A DNA stretch of 64,000 nt from Gemmobacter caeni (GCF_003054195.1 NZ_QBKP01000003.1:186001-250000); one strand, 5' to 3'. Positions 48,711-58,291 are shown, counted from the stretch's first letter. Numbers and translations are program-made. Notes: generated from the letters alone by a model not told the origin.

Positions 48711-49541
48711 ATGCGGCTCTTCTGGTTGACCCTGCTCACACTCTGCGCCTTCGCGGCGAACTCACTCCTGAACCGGGCAGCACTGGCCGCTGGCGGCGCT
48801 GATCCCTTGGCCTTCGCAGCGATCCGGGTTGCGGCAGGGGCCGCGACGCTTCTGGCGCTGGTGCAGGTGCGGGGCAAGCGGCTGCCCGCATTGCGCCCGG
48901 TGCCGGTGCCGGTGCTGGCGCTGGCCGCTTATATGCTGGGCTTCTCGCTGTCCTATCTGGAACTTGCGGCGGGAACCGGCGCGCTGATCCTGTTCGGCGG
49001 CGTGCAGATCACCATGTTCGCAGGTGCGCTCCTGTCAGGAGAGAAGGTGCCGCCCAGGCGCAGCCTCGGTGCCGCGCTGGCCTTTGCCGGGCTGGTCTGG
49101 CTGATGTTGCCCTCGGCTGGCGCGGTGCCGTCCTTCCGCGCCGCAGCCCTGATGCTCGTTGCCGCGCTGGGGTGGGGGATTTATTCGCTGGCCGGGCGTC
49201 GCGTGGCTGATCCGCTGGCCTCAACCGCCGCGAATTTCATCTGGTGCCTGCCTTTGGCCGCGTTGCCGTTGATCTGGCCCGGCGCCACGCTGCCGAATGC
49301 GCAGGGCTGGCTGTTGGCACTTGTTTCAGGCGCGGTCACCTCCGGCCTCGGCTATGCCCTCTGGTACGCGCTGGTGCCCCAACTTGGCGCAGGACGCGCG
49401 GCGGTGGCGCAGATGGCGGTTCCCGTGATCGCGCTGCTGGGAGGCGTCGCACTTCTGGCCGAGGTTCCGGGCCTCCCTGCACTGGCGGCCTCGGCCATCG
49501 TAATGGCGGGCGTCGCTCTCGCCACCCTGCCACGCCGCTGA
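48711..49541 (+). CDS. EamA/DMT-family transporter
   Basis: 276 aa with about ten membrane helices and two EamA repeats (residues 1-130 and 140-276). It starts LFWLTLLTLCAFAANSLLNRAAL; GWGIYSLAGRRVADP opens the second half. Drug/metabolite exporters of this type often export amino acids, but substrate is unknown. Single gene. Confidence 0.88.
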   Translation: MRLFWLTLLTLCAFAANSLLNRAALAAGGADPLAFAAIRVAAGAATLLALVQVRGKRLPALRPVPVPVLALAAYMLGFSLSYLELAAGTGALILFGGVQITMFAGALLSGEKVPPRRSLGAALAFAGLVWLMLPSAGAVPSFRAAALMLVAALGWGIYSLAGRRVADPLASTAANFIWCLPLAALPLIWPGATLPNAQGWLLALVSGAVTSGLGYALWYALVPQLGAGRAAVAQMAVPVIALLGGVALLAEVPGLPALAASAIVMAGVALATLPRR

Positions 49542-49542
49542 G

Positions 49543-49575
49543 GCTTTTGCTTCTTGGCCAAATACTCAAGCCGCC
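49543..49575 (-). repeat. Intergenic motif copy 2 (reverse strand)
   Basis: On the minus strand it reads GGCTTGAGTATTTGGCCAAGAAGCAAAAG, sharing GAGTATTT and CAAGAAGCAAAA with copy 3 at 52501-52532 and ATTTGG-CCAAGA with copy 1 at 15491-15517. It starts two bases after the exporter stop codon. Confidence 0.6.
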
Positions 49576-49671
49576 GGTGCCGCCATTCCGGTGCCGGGCG
49601 CAGGCACGCGTTCACCGCAGGCCATGGCAATGCCGGGCGAGGGGGCTCGATGCCCCTGAGACCGGCGCTGC

Positions 49672-50739
49672 TTAGCCCTTGATCCGGTTCACATGGCCCA
49701 TCTTGCGGCCCGGCCGTGCCTCGGCCTTGCCATAGAGATGCAGCGCCGCGTTGCGTTCCCCCGCGATCTGCGGCACCCGCAGCACGTCATCGCCGATCAG
49801 GTTCTCCATCACCACATCGGCGTAGCGGTTGCCATCGCCCAGCGGCCAGCCAGCCACTGCGCGGATATGCTGCTCGAACTGGTCGACCGCGCAGCCATTC
49901 TGCGTCCAGTGGCCCGAGTTATGGACCCGCGGTGCGATCTCGTTCACCAGCAGGCCCTGCGGTGTCACGAACAGCTCCACCCCCATCACGCCGACATAGT
50001 CCAGTGCGTTGAGGATACGGGCCGCGATCAGCACCGCGTCGGCGCGCTGCGCGGCACTCAGCCGGGCGGGCACGGTCGTGGTGTGCAGGATGCCGTCGCG
50101 ATGGACATTCTCGCCCGGATCATAGCAGGCCACCGCCCCGTCGATGCCGCGCGCGGCAATCACCGAAACCTCGTGGCTGAAGTTGACGAACCCCTCCAGC
50201 ACCGCCGCAGCGCCGCCCATGGCGGCAAAGGCCTCCTCGGCATCCTCCGCCGTGCGGAGCCGCGCCTGGCCCTTGCCGTCATAGCCCAGCCGCGTGGTCT
50301 TAAGGATTGCCGGTGCGCCGATCCGCCCCAGCGCGGCGTGCAGATCATCCAGGCTGTCCACCGCCCCATAGGGCGCGACGCTGAGGCCGAGGCCGGTCAG
50401 AAAATCCTTTTCCGCAATCCGGTCCTGGCTGACGGCCAGCGCCCGGCGGTTCGGGCGGATCGGTTTCGCCGCCTCCAGCAGATCCAGCGCGGCGGTGGGG
50501 ATGTTCTCGAATTCATAGGTGATGACATCGACGGAGGCCGCAAAGGCCGCCAGCGCCGCTGCGTCGTCATAGCCCGCCGTCGTCACCCGGTCCGCCACAT
50601 GGGCGGCGGGCGGATTGGCGGCGGGTTCGAACACATGGCTGCGGAACCCCAGTCGCGCTGCCGCTACGGAAAGCATCCGGCCAAGCTGGCCACCGCCCAG
50701 AATGCCGATGGTGGCGCCTTGCGGAAGGGGAGAGGTCAT
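49672..50739 (-). CDS. purK: 5-(carboxyamino)imidazole ribonucleotide synthase
   Basis: 355 aa from the ATG at 50739. ATP-grasp enzyme that carboxylates AIR for purine synthesis; PurE then rearranges the product. GILGGGQLGRMLSVAA, YEFENIP, KTTRLGYDGKGQ and NEIAPRVHNSGHWT are diagnostic. 46 bases after purE. Confidence 0.97.
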   Translation of the reverse strand: MTSPLPQGATIGILGGGQLGRMLSVAAARLGFRSHVFEPAANPPAAHVADRVTTAGYDDAAALAAFAASVDVITYEFENIPTAALDLLEAAKPIRPNRRALAVSQDRIAEKDFLTGLGLSVAPYGAVDSLDDLHAALGRIGAPAILKTTRLGYDGKGQARLRTAEDAEEAFAAMGGAAAVLEGFVNFSHEVSVIAARGIDGAVACYDPGENVHRDGILHTTTVPARLSAAQRADAVLIAARILNALDYVGVMGVELFVTPQGLLVNEIAPRVHNSGHWTQNGCAVDQFEQHIRAVAGWPLGDGNRYADVVMENLIGDDVLRVPQIAGERNAALHLYGKAEARPGRKMGHVNRIKG

Positions 50740-50785
50740 GCGGTCACCTGCCCCTGACAACCCGAGGCGCGGCCCCCGGACGGGG

Positions 50786-51271
50786 TTATTCGTCGGCGGG
50801 TTCGTCGGGAATGGAGGCCGAAAGCGCGTCGCGCCACGCGTCCAGTCGCGCGGCCAGTGCCGGGTCGTTCAGCGCGAGGATGCCCGCTGCCATCAGCCCG
50901 GCATTGGCCGCCCCGGCCGCGCCGATCGCCATGGTCGCCACCGGAAAGCCCCTGGGCATCTGGACGATGGAATAAAGGCTGTCCACGCCCGAAAGCGCGC
51001 GGGTCTGCACGGGCACGCCGATCACCGGCACGCGGGTTTTCGACGCCATCATGCCCGGCAGATGCGCCGCGCCACCGGCGCCCGCGATGATGACCTTCAG
51101 CCCGCGCTCTGCGGCGGTCTTGCCATAGCTCCAAAGCCGGTCGGGGGTGCGATGGGCCGAGACGATCTTTGCCTCATAAGGGATGCCCAGCTCGTCCAGA
51201 ATCGCCGCTGCCTCGCGCATCGTCGGCCAGTCGGACTGGCTGCCCATGATGATTCCGACTTCGGTCGCCAT
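50786..51271 (-). CDS. purE: N5-carboxyaminoimidazole ribonucleotide mutase
   Basis: 161 aa. [24 protein letters not shown] (catalytic His) and [11 protein letters not shown] are diagnostic. Precedes purK in the same direction. Confidence 0.97.
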   Translation of the reverse strand: MATEVGIIMGSQSDWPTMREAAAILDELGIPYEAKIVSAHRTPDRLWSYGKTAAERGLKVIIAGAGGAAHLPGMMASKTRVPVIGVPVQTRALSGVDSLYSIVQMPRGFPVATMAIGAAGAANAGLMAAGILALNDPALAARLDAWRDALSASIPDEPADE

Positions 51272-51339
51272 CAGCTTCCCCCTTGGTTTGCAGGGGCTTT
51301 AGCGTGCGGCGTGCCAAGGGGCAAGCACCGAAGCCGGGC

Positions 51340-51558
51340 TCAGGCGATGATGTCGGGGATCAGCTGATCCTCGATCTTCACGATCTGATCCTTCAGCGCC
51401 AGTTTCTGCTTCTTCAGCCGCCGCAGGGTCAGCTGATCGGGGCGGCCCGTCGCCTCCAGCGCGGCAATCGCCTCATCAAGATCGCGGTGCTCACGCCGCA
51501 GCACCTCAAGCTTGATGCGCAGCATCTCGTCGAGGTTGAGTTCCATCGAGGCGTTCAT
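51340..51558 (-). CDS. DUF465 (YdcH-like) small coiled-coil protein
   Basis: 72 aa with CAGGAT before the ATG. Two helices, one with LRREHRDLDEAIAALEA and the other LRRLKKQKLALKDQI, form the usual DUF465 hairpin. Function unknown. A TATACT box lies about 50 bases upstream, without a convincing -35. Upstream of purE but 68 bases away. Confidence 0.88.
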   Translation of the reverse strand: MNASMELNLDEMLRIKLEVLRREHRDLDEAIAALEATGRPDQLTLRRLKKQKLALKDQIVKIEDQLIPDIIA

Positions 51559-51762
51559 GGCAATCCTGGCGTCGCTCTGGTTTGAGTCGTGGGCTTCGGG
51601 TTTGAGAAGTATAGTCTTTTTCCTGCTCGAGGGGAAGAAAACTGCGGGGACCGATCCGGGCGCGCGGGCTTGCGCCGGGGGCGGTGGCGCCCCATATTCA
51701 GGACAGGGCCGGATGCCTGACAGGGGCCGGCACGATATGTCGCTTCATTCAAGGGCAAGTCG

Positions 51763-52218
51763 ATGACCAAGATCAGTTTCGGATCGCATCCCTATCTTCT
51801 GGGCTTCGAACAGCTTGAACGGCTGGTCGAACGCACCGCCAAGGGGTCGGGCGAGGGCTATCCGCCGTTCAATATCGAGGCGGTGTCGGAAAACGCCTAT
51901 CGCATCACGCTGGCCGTTGCCGGTTTCCGCGAGGATGAGCTCGCCATTACCGTCGAGGACCGCCAGCTCGTCATTCGCGGACGCCAGGCCGAGGATGAGG
52001 GGGACCGCGTGTTCCTGCACCGGGGCATCGCTAGCCGGGCCTTCCAGCGCAGCTTCGTGCTGGCAGATGGGGTTGAAGTTTCGGGCGCCCATATGGAACA
52101 CGGCCTGCTGCATGTCGATCTGCGCCGTGTCGTGCCCGAGGCGGTCGTGCAAACCATCCCGATCCGCACCTCCCGCAGCGCCGCCGAGGCGCCGGTGAAG
52201 CGGATCGAGGCGAAGTGA
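51763..52218 (+). CDS. Small heat shock protein, Hsp20/alpha-crystallin family
   Basis: 151 aa IbpA-type holdase. Alpha-crystallin domain from about residue 36: PPFNIEAVSENAYRITLAV, GFREDELAITVEDRQLVIRG and MEHGLLHVDLRR. No clear sigma-32 promoter was seen in the 204-base gap upstream. Twelve bases ahead of the DUF1150 gene. Confidence 0.94.
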   Translation: MTKISFGSHPYLLGFEQLERLVERTAKGSGEGYPPFNIEAVSENAYRITLAVAGFREDELAITVEDRQLVIRGRQAEDEGDRVFLHRGIASRAFQRSFVLADGVEVSGAHMEHGLLHVDLRRVVPEAVVQTIPIRTSRSAAEAPVKRIEAK

Positions 52219-52230
52219 AGGAGACGGGTC

Positions 52231-52458
52231 ATGGATGTGAAAGTTGATCTTTTCCCGGAAACCGCAGATCGCATCGTCTATGTGCGTCCGGTTGCCGTGG
52301 CGGAACTGCCAGAGGAAATCCGCAATCAGGCAGGAGGGATTGAGACCCTCTATGCGGTCCATCGCCCGGATGGCGAAAGACTGGCCCTTGTGCGTGACCG
52401 GGCACTGGCTTTTGCCCTGGCGCGGCAGAACGATCTGGCCCCCGTCAGCGCGCATTGA
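52231..52458 (+). CDS. DUF1150 family protein
   Basis: 75 aa behind AAGGAGA. RIVYVRPVAVAELPEEIR and LYAVHRPDGERLALV are the family pattern. Its place directly behind an hsp20 gene recurs in alphaproteobacteria as far as I recall, so it may act with the chaperone. Function unknown. Confidence 0.85.
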   Translation: MDVKVDLFPETADRIVYVRPVAVAELPEEIRNQAGGIETLYAVHRPDGERLALVRDRALAFALARQNDLAPVSAH

Positions 52459-52500
52459 CCGCTGTGCGCAAGACCTGGCGCCGGTGCCGGATGGGGCGCG

Positions 52501-52532
52501 GCGGAGTTGAGTATTTTTGCAAGAAGCAAAAC
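52501..52532 (+). repeat. Intergenic motif copy 3
   Basis: Reads GGAGTTGAGTATTTTTGCAAGAAGCAAAAC. It matches copy 2 (49543-49575, minus) over GAGTATTT and CAAGAAGCAAAA. It is 42 bases after the DUF1150 stop and just before the hairpin of the next feature. Confidence 0.6.
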
Positions 52533-52544
52533 AGGAAGACGGGA

Positions 52545-52568
52545 AGGGGCGGCGACCGGGCCGCCCCT
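52545..52568. terminator. Hairpin between DUF1150 and trxB genes
   Basis: 9-bp stem AGGGGCGGC with GCCGCCCCT between two converging genes. T-runs are weak on both sides. Confidence 0.6.
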
Positions 52569-52576
52569 GTGTCGTT

Positions 52577-53651
<1,075 letters not shown>

Positions 53652-53708
53652 CCGCGCAAAACGTCGGACCACATGCCACGATGGCCCGCGCAGCAAGGAT
53701 ATCTGTAC

Positions 53709-54209
53709 ATGGCCGGCTCCAAACTGGACCCAATCGACCGTCACATTCTGGCCGAACTTCAGGCCGACGGGCGGATGACCAATGTCGAGTTGGCCAAGCG
53801 CGTGGGCATATCGGCGCCGCCCTGTCTGCGCCGGGTGCGGACGCTGGAGGAATCGGGCTACATCAAGGGCTATCATGCCGATGTGGATGCGCGCGAACTG
53901 GGGTTCGAGGTGCAGGTTTTTGCCATGGTGCGGCTGCAAAGCCAGGCCGAGGCGGATCTGAGCGCCTTCGAGGCGCGCTGTCGTGCCTGGCCGCTCGTGC
54001 GTGAATGCCACATGCTGAACGGCGAGATCGACTTCATCCTGAAATGCGTCGCACCGGATCTGTCGACGTTTCAGAGTTTCCTGACGGCCGAACTGACCGC
54101 CGCTGACAATGTGGCCAGCGTGAAGACCAGCCTTGTCATCCGCTGTGCGAAGGACGAGCCGGGCCTGCCGTTCGACGTTCTGGAAGCACGGCTGAGCAAG
54201 AGCGCCTGA
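53709..54209 (+). CDS. Lrp/AsnC family transcriptional regulator
   Basis: 166 aa from the ATG at 53709, with AAGGAT upstream; the frame is open 12 codons earlier. N-terminal HTH (LDPIDRHILAELQADGRMTN, RVGISAPPCLRRV) and a RAM ligand domain (FAMVRLQSQAEADLSAFE, ECHMLNGEIDFILKCV). Probably senses an amino acid. Divergent from trxB, so it may control trxB or itself. Confidence 0.93.
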   Translation: MAGSKLDPIDRHILAELQADGRMTNVELAKRVGISAPPCLRRVRTLEESGYIKGYHADVDARELGFEVQVFAMVRLQSQAEADLSAFEARCRAWPLVRECHMLNGEIDFILKCVAPDLSTFQSFLTAELTAADNVASVKTSLVIRCAKDEPGLPFDVLEARLSKSA

Positions 54210-54237
54210 AGCCGGGGCATATGTTGTTCCGGGGGGA

Positions 54238-54420
54238 GGCCTTGGTCGCCCCAACCGGAGCATCCGACCGCACTTTGAGGATTGGCCGGATGTTCCAGCC
54301 GACAGGTGGCAGCTGAAACACTCAGGCGGCCCCTGATGCTGCGCAGAGGTTCGCAGCGGGGCCGCCCGTACTGAGCTACACAACCTGTTGCGGATGGCTG
54401 GGAGCCAAATTGGGGCAAGG
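54238..54420 (+). ncRNA. Candidate structured RNA of unknown class
   Basis: No convincing coding frame covers this stretch, but nested helices close on each other. Closing helix: 54240-54243 with 54417-54420 and 54248-54254 with 54410-54416. Helix 2: 54257-54266 with 54287-54296 (10 bp, one G-U). Helix 3: 54303-54307 with 54383-54387, supported by 54297-54300 with 54396-54399. Helix 4: 54321-54333 with 54358-54375 (9 bp GGCGGCCCC/GGGGCCGCC plus CTCAG/CTGAG), capped by 54338-54343 with 54352-54357. The G-U pair favours the plus strand slightly. It does not match RNase P, SRP RNA or tmRNA signatures that I know. Confidence 0.5.
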
Positions 54421-54626
54421 ACTTACCCGCCACCATCCGTTCTCGAGGACTAAGGCAAAGGTGGCTGAATTCTGGCGTCTTGTCAAAGTTCCAGCGCTTT
54501 TGTGGCGGTGCTGGCAAAGGTTGTGAAGGGTCGCATAGGATTGTTTCGCAATCTTGCCGCAAACGGGGAGGCATCGGGCAGATCTTTCCCCTTGAAGCGG
54601 ATATCCCGCCCGAATCACCCAAAACG
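54421..54626. other. Gene-free continuation behind the structured element
   Basis: Together with the element before it, this makes 482 bases without a recognisable protein gene (54210-54691). It contains GCCACC and GGTGGC arms (54430-54465) that could form one more hairpin, and a minus-strand TTGACA (54486-54481) with a poor -10 (CACCTT). Nothing else is seen before the terminator. Confidence 0.45.
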
Positions 54627-54657
54627 AAAGGCCGCCCCCGTCAGGGCGCGGCCTTTT
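54627..54657. terminator. Terminator closing the gene-free stretch
   Basis: 9-bp stem AAAGGCCGC with GCGGCCTTT, inner CCC/GGG, followed by TTTT on the plus strand; the flanks also suit the minus-strand small gene that ends 35 bases away. Confidence 0.85.
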
Positions 54658-54691
54658 CGATCTGAAGGGATTTACGGCCGGAACGCGTGGT

Positions 54692-54838
54692 TCAGCGCGC
54701 GGCCTGAGCCCGCTGGGCCGGGGTGGTCGCTTTCACCGCGGCGGGTTTGCGACGGGCGCCGCGCTGCCACGGCATCGCGGGTTGCGCGGTTTCCGAAGCG
54801 GCGATCACCGATTTCAGCCAGCGACGTTCTTTCTTCAT
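54692..54838 (-). CDS. Small basic protein of 48 aa
   Basis: The ATG at 54838 has GCAGGAG nine bases upstream. The peptide starts MKKERRWLKSVIAAS, then QPAMPWQRGARRKPAA and an Ala-rich basic end; it has no membrane segment. I recall similar short proteins starting MKKERRWLKSV in other Rhodobacteraceae, always without function. The basic composition could suit nucleic acid or ribosome binding, which is inference. Confidence 0.7.
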   Translation of the reverse strand: MKKERRWLKSVIAASETAQPAMPWQRGARRKPAAVKATTPAQRAQAAR

Positions 54839-55063
54839 GTGCAGCTCCTGCATCCTGCATGTGCCCGAACCTGTGGGCCTTTGATGCTGCGAAGATGCCG
54901 GAAATTTGCGGCGGGCTTGCGGGAGGATTGTGGCATTTTCTCTGATTGGCCGCGCGGGGCCAGCGGAGAGATTGTGGGGAAATTCGTTATTTTCCGCATC
55001 CCGGAAACAGCCAATACCGACTGTTTCACAAATTGCGGCAAATCGCGGGCCGTTCTGCCGCAA

Positions 55064-55819
55064 TCACAACCGGATACAGGAGATCAGCCGCCCGTAATCT
55101 GCCTCGCCGCGGTGGGTCGTGCGGCGGTAGGAGTAGAATCGCTCGGCGTCGCTGTAGGTACAGTGTCGTGTCCATTCGGCCTCGCCCACGCCCGCCGCGC
55201 GCAGGCGCCACAGCGCATAGCCCGGCAGATCGAACAGGGCGCGGTCGCCCTTGCCATTGGCGAAGAAACGGGCGGTGTCGCGATCATCGTCGATGAAGCT
55301 TTCGACGAATTCGGGGCCAACCTCATAGGTCGCCTGGCTGATGGTCGGGCCGATTACGGCGCGGATGCGTGTGCGGCTCGCTCCCAGGGCCTCCATCGCG
55401 TCCAGCGTCGCCTCCAGCACGCCGTCTTTCGTGCCACGCCAGCCCGCATGGGCCGCCCCGATGACCTGCGCCTCCGGGTCGGCGAACAGCACCGGCTGGC
55501 AATCGGCGGTCAGCACGCCCAGCACCAGCCCCGGCTGGCGGGTCACCATTGCATCGGCGCGTGGCAGCGGCCCCTCATGGGGGCCGGTGACCGTGATCAC
55601 ATCCGGCGAATGCACCTGATGGACACTGACCAGCGCCTCGGGTTCGGCGCCCATGGCCTGCGCCACGCGGCAGCGGTTGATCGCAACCGCCTCGGCCAGA
55701 TCAGAGGAGCCGTTGCCGCAGTTCAGGCCTGCGAAGATACCGGAGGAAGCTCCGCCTTTGCGGGTGAAAAAGCCGTGCCGGATGGGGGCGAGGGTCGGGG
55801 AGGTGATGATCTCGATCAT
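55064..55819 (-). CDS. pgeF: Peptidoglycan editing factor PgeF (YfiH/laccase domain)
   Basis: 251 aa. Multicopper-polyphenol-oxidase fold; E. coli homologue removes faulty L-Ser from muropeptide precursors, while purine nucleoside activities are also reported. HGFFTRKGGASSGIF, TADCQPVLFAD and GAAHAGWRGTKDG (metal His/Cys) are diagnostic. It overlaps midA by four bases (ATGA). Confidence 0.94.
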   Translation of the reverse strand: MIEIITSPTLAPIRHGFFTRKGGASSGIFAGLNCGNGSSDLAEAVAINRCRVAQAMGAEPEALVSVHQVHSPDVITVTGPHEGPLPRADAMVTRQPGLVLGVLTADCQPVLFADPEAQVIGAAHAGWRGTKDGVLEATLDAMEALGASRTRIRAVIGPTISQATYEVGPEFVESFIDDDRDTARFFANGKGDRALFDLPGYALWRLRAAGVGEAEWTRHCTYSDAERFYSYRRTTHRGEADYGRLISCIRL

Positions 55820-56895
55820 GGCATGTCTCGGGGCGATTGCGGCGGAAAGCCCGGCGGCGGCGCGGTGCCGGGGCGGTGCAGGGCCAGCGCCTTGAACAGC
55901 GTTCCCATTTCTTCGGGGTGGGTCAAGCGCCGAGTTGCGGCGATATGGGCCTGAAGCGCCGTGCCGTCCAGCCTTTGCGCCAGCGTGGCCGCGCGTGCCT
56001 CGATCCCGAGCGCCACAAGCAGCGCGCCTTGCGTGGTATAGGCGGCGGGGCAGGCTGTGGCCTGCGCCAGCGCCGCGAAATCGACATGGGCGGTCAGGTC
56101 TGCGGCACCCGGATCGGCCAGCGGATCGGTGAAAGCATGGTTGCGCAGCGCCTGAAACGTGTCGCCTCGCGAGTGCCAGTCGCCATAGTCAAGGATCAGC
56201 GCCACGCCGCCATGCCGCGTGATACGCTCACCAAGCATTGACATCACCGGGATGGCGGCGGGGCAAATCTCCACCACCTCGCCGGGTGCTGTGTCGGCCA
56301 GACGGTGATCCAGCGCCGCAATCGGCAGGGCAGGGCCGCGCGCCAGCGCCAGCCGCCCGTCGCGCAGGGTGACCACGGTTTCCTCCCAGCCACCTGTTGC
56401 GCGGGTGAACTGGCGGATCGGCAGCGCATCGAAGAATTCGTTGGCCAGCAGGAACAGCGGCGTCTCCGGCAGATCGGCGGCGCTGTCCAGCCATGTGACC
56501 GGATGCGCGCCCAGCGTGACACGCTGGCGCGCGCGCAGAGCGGGTGAGGCCTCGACCAGTGTGACCTGTGCCGCCGCATGAAAGCCCGGCACCCGTGCGG
56601 TGGCGCGCAGCACATCGGCCATCAGCGTGCCTCTGCCAGGCCCAAGCTCGGCCAGTGTGAAGGGGCTGGGTGCGCCCAGGTCCAGCCAGCTTTGGGCGAG
56701 GCACAGGCCCAGCAATTCGCCGAACATCTGGCTGATCTCTGGCGCCGTGATGAAATCCCCCGCCTGCCCGAAGGGCTCGTGCGTGGTGTAATAGCCGTGC
56801 TCGGGGTGCAGCAGGCATTCGGCCATGTAATCGGCAAGCGTCATTGGCCCGGTCGCAGCGATGCGGGCGCGCAGGATCGGCTCAAGCGGGGTCAT
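55816..56895 (-). CDS. MidA/NDUFAF7-family SAM-dependent methyltransferase
   Basis: 359 aa. Starts [20 protein letters not shown] and has the SAM motif [17 protein letters not shown], then [15 protein letters not shown]. The mitochondrial relative NDUFAF7 methylates an Arg of a complex I subunit; bacterial role is inferred. Its 5' end overlaps lgt by 14 bases, its 3' end overlaps pgeF by 4, so the three are one transcript. Confidence 0.92.
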   Translation of the reverse strand: MTPLEPILRARIAATGPMTLADYMAECLLHPEHGYYTTHEPFGQAGDFITAPEISQMFGELLGLCLAQSWLDLGAPSPFTLAELGPGRGTLMADVLRATARVPGFHAAAQVTLVEASPALRARQRVTLGAHPVTWLDSAADLPETPLFLLANEFFDALPIRQFTRATGGWEETVVTLRDGRLALARGPALPIAALDHRLADTAPGEVVEICPAAIPVMSMLGERITRHGGVALILDYGDWHSRGDTFQALRNHAFTDPLADPGAADLTAHVDFAALAQATACPAAYTTQGALLVALGIEARAATLAQRLDGTALQAHIAATRRLTHPEEMGTLFKALALHRPGTAPPPGFPPQSPRDMP

Positions 56896-57775
56896 CGGCG
56901 GACCGGCGGGCTTTAACGATAAAGTAAGCTCCGGCGAGGATCATGGGCAGCGAAAGCAACTGACCGGCCGTCAGACCGTAACCCCCCAGATGGAGGTAAA
57001 GACCCAGAGGATTGTCAGCGGTGATGAATTGCGCATCGGGCTGGCGGACGAATTCCACCAGAAAACGTGCAAGACCATAGCCCGCAATGAAGGTGCCTGC
57101 GATCAGGCCGGGGCGGCGGAACGCGCTGGCGGCGCGGAATGCCAGCCACAGCAGCAGCGCGCCGAGGATCAGACCCTCCATCCCTGCTTCGTAAAGCTGG
57201 CTGGGGTGGCGGACACAGGGCATCTCCAGCGTGGCGCAGGATTGTGCGGCCTCACCGGGAAAGGCCACGCCCCAGGGCAGGGTGGTCGGGCGGCCCCAAA
57301 GCTCGGCGTTGACGAAATTCGCCAGTCGCCCGAGCAGCAAGCCCGGCGGGGTGGCCAGCGCCAGCAGATCAGCGGTGGGCAACATCGGGATGCCTTCGCG
57401 CCGGCAGAACAGTGCCGCAGCGACGATGACGCCCAGAAATCCGCCGTGGAAGGACATGCCGCCTTCCCAGACCCGCAGGATCTGCGCGGGATACTGGAGG
57501 TAGAAACCCGGCTGGTAGAACAGCACATAACCCAGCCGCCCGCCCAGCACGACGCCAAGGATGATCCAGGTCAGCAGGCGGTCCAGCTGCTCTGCGGTCA
57601 TCGGCGGGGAGACGGGCCAGAAACGCGGCGTGGCCAGCGCCCGTGTCACAAGCCGCCAGCCGATCAGCAGACCGGCGATATAGGCCAGCGCGTACCAGCG
57701 CAGCGCGAAGGTGACCCCGAACAGATCGACCGAGAATACCTCGGGTGACAGGTCGGGGAATGGAATGTAGCTCAT
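56882..57775 (-). CDS. lgt: Prolipoprotein diacylglyceryl transferase
   Basis: 297 aa inner-membrane enzyme with seven helices that adds diacylglycerol to the lipobox Cys, the first step in lipoprotein maturation. The signature is [29 protein letters not shown] also belongs to the family. First gene of lgt-midA-pgeF. The NlpD-like lipoprotein at 16 kb would be a substrate. Confidence 0.97.
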   Translation of the reverse strand: MSYIPFPDLSPEVFSVDLFGVTFALRWYALAYIAGLLIGWRLVTRALATPRFWPVSPPMTAEQLDRLLTWIILGVVLGGRLGYVLFYQPGFYLQYPAQILRVWEGGMSFHGGFLGVIVAAALFCRREGIPMLPTADLLALATPPGLLLGRLANFVNAELWGRPTTLPWGVAFPGEAAQSCATLEMPCVRHPSQLYEAGMEGLILGALLLWLAFRAASAFRRPGLIAGTFIAGYGLARFLVEFVRQPDAQFITADNPLGLYLHLGGYGLTAGQLLSLPMILAGAYFIVKARRSADDPA

Positions 57776-57913
57776 ACCGGCCTCCGTGACCCCGGCGCAG
57801 GCGGGGCCTTTCGCTTGTGTTGCGGGGCTGCGGCATTGTCAACCGCGCCCGCCCCGGCCCTTGATGCGCCGGGCGACAGGCCGCATATAGGGCCGAAGAA
57901 CAGGAGTAGCCCG

Positions 57914-58159
57914 ATGCAGACGCGCAGCAAGTTTCTGGACGACATGTCGCAGCTGATGACCAACGCCATGGGCGTGGCTCAGGGTGCGAAGACCGAGGCG
58001 GAGACGGCGATGAAAAGCCTGATGGATCGCTGGATGGCCGACCGTGATTTCGTCAGCCGCGAGGAATTTGACGCCGTGCGCGCCATGGCCCAGAAAGCCC
58101 GCGAGGAAAACGAGGCGCTTTCTGCCCGGATCGCGGCGCTGGAAGCGAAGCTGAAGTAA
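57914..58159 (+). CDS. ubiK: UbiK/BMFP-family ubiquinone biosynthesis accessory factor
   Basis: 81 aa from the ATG at 57914 behind CAGGAG; the longer upstream frame has no support. MQTRSKFLDDMSQLMTNAMG, then MADRDFVSREEFDAVRAMAQ and a C-terminal coiled coil (LSARIAALEAKLK) match the BMFP family, which helps assemble ubiquinone enzymes and can fuse membranes in vitro. Confidence 0.88.
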   Translation: MQTRSKFLDDMSQLMTNAMGVAQGAKTEAETAMKSLMDRWMADRDFVSREEFDAVRAMAQKAREENEALSARIAALEAKLK

Positions 58160-58175
58160 GCTGCGGTTTTCGGGG

Positions 58176-58204
58176 TTGCGAAGCGCCCCGTGCCGGTGTT
58201 AATC
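58176..58204 (+). promoter_or_regulatory. Promoter of tRNA-Gly
   Basis: TTGCGA, 17-base spacer, TTAATC (or 18 bases to TAATCG), 13 bases before the tRNA. Confidence 0.5.
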
Positions 58205-58217
58205 GGTCAGCAGAGCG

Positions 58218-58291
58218 GCGGGTATGGTGTAGTGGTAGCGCCTCAGCCTTCCAAGCTGATGGGGCGGGTTCGATTCCCGCTACCCGCTCCA
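58218..58291 (+). tRNA. tRNA-Gly (anticodon TCC)
   Basis: 74 bases with CCA encoded. Acceptor GCGGGTA pairs with TACCCGC; the anticodon loop CTTCCAA carries TCC; the T arm is GCGGG-TTCGATT-CCCGC. Confidence 0.96.

Noticed and set aside
51600-51660. TATACT box before the DUF465 gene
   Set aside because: No convincing -35 at 16-18 bases, so not listed as a promoter.
54238-54420. Assignment of the structured element to tmRNA, 6S RNA, RNase P RNA or SRP RNA
   Set aside because: No GAGGAAAGTCCGG (RNase P), no GGTCAGGTCCGGAAGGAAGC-like loop (SRP), no tag frame of the ANDN type or CCA acceptor end (tmRNA). It is branched rather than one rod, and as I recall 6S in Rhodobacter lies beside a 5-formyltetrahydrofolate cyclo-ligase gene, which is not here.
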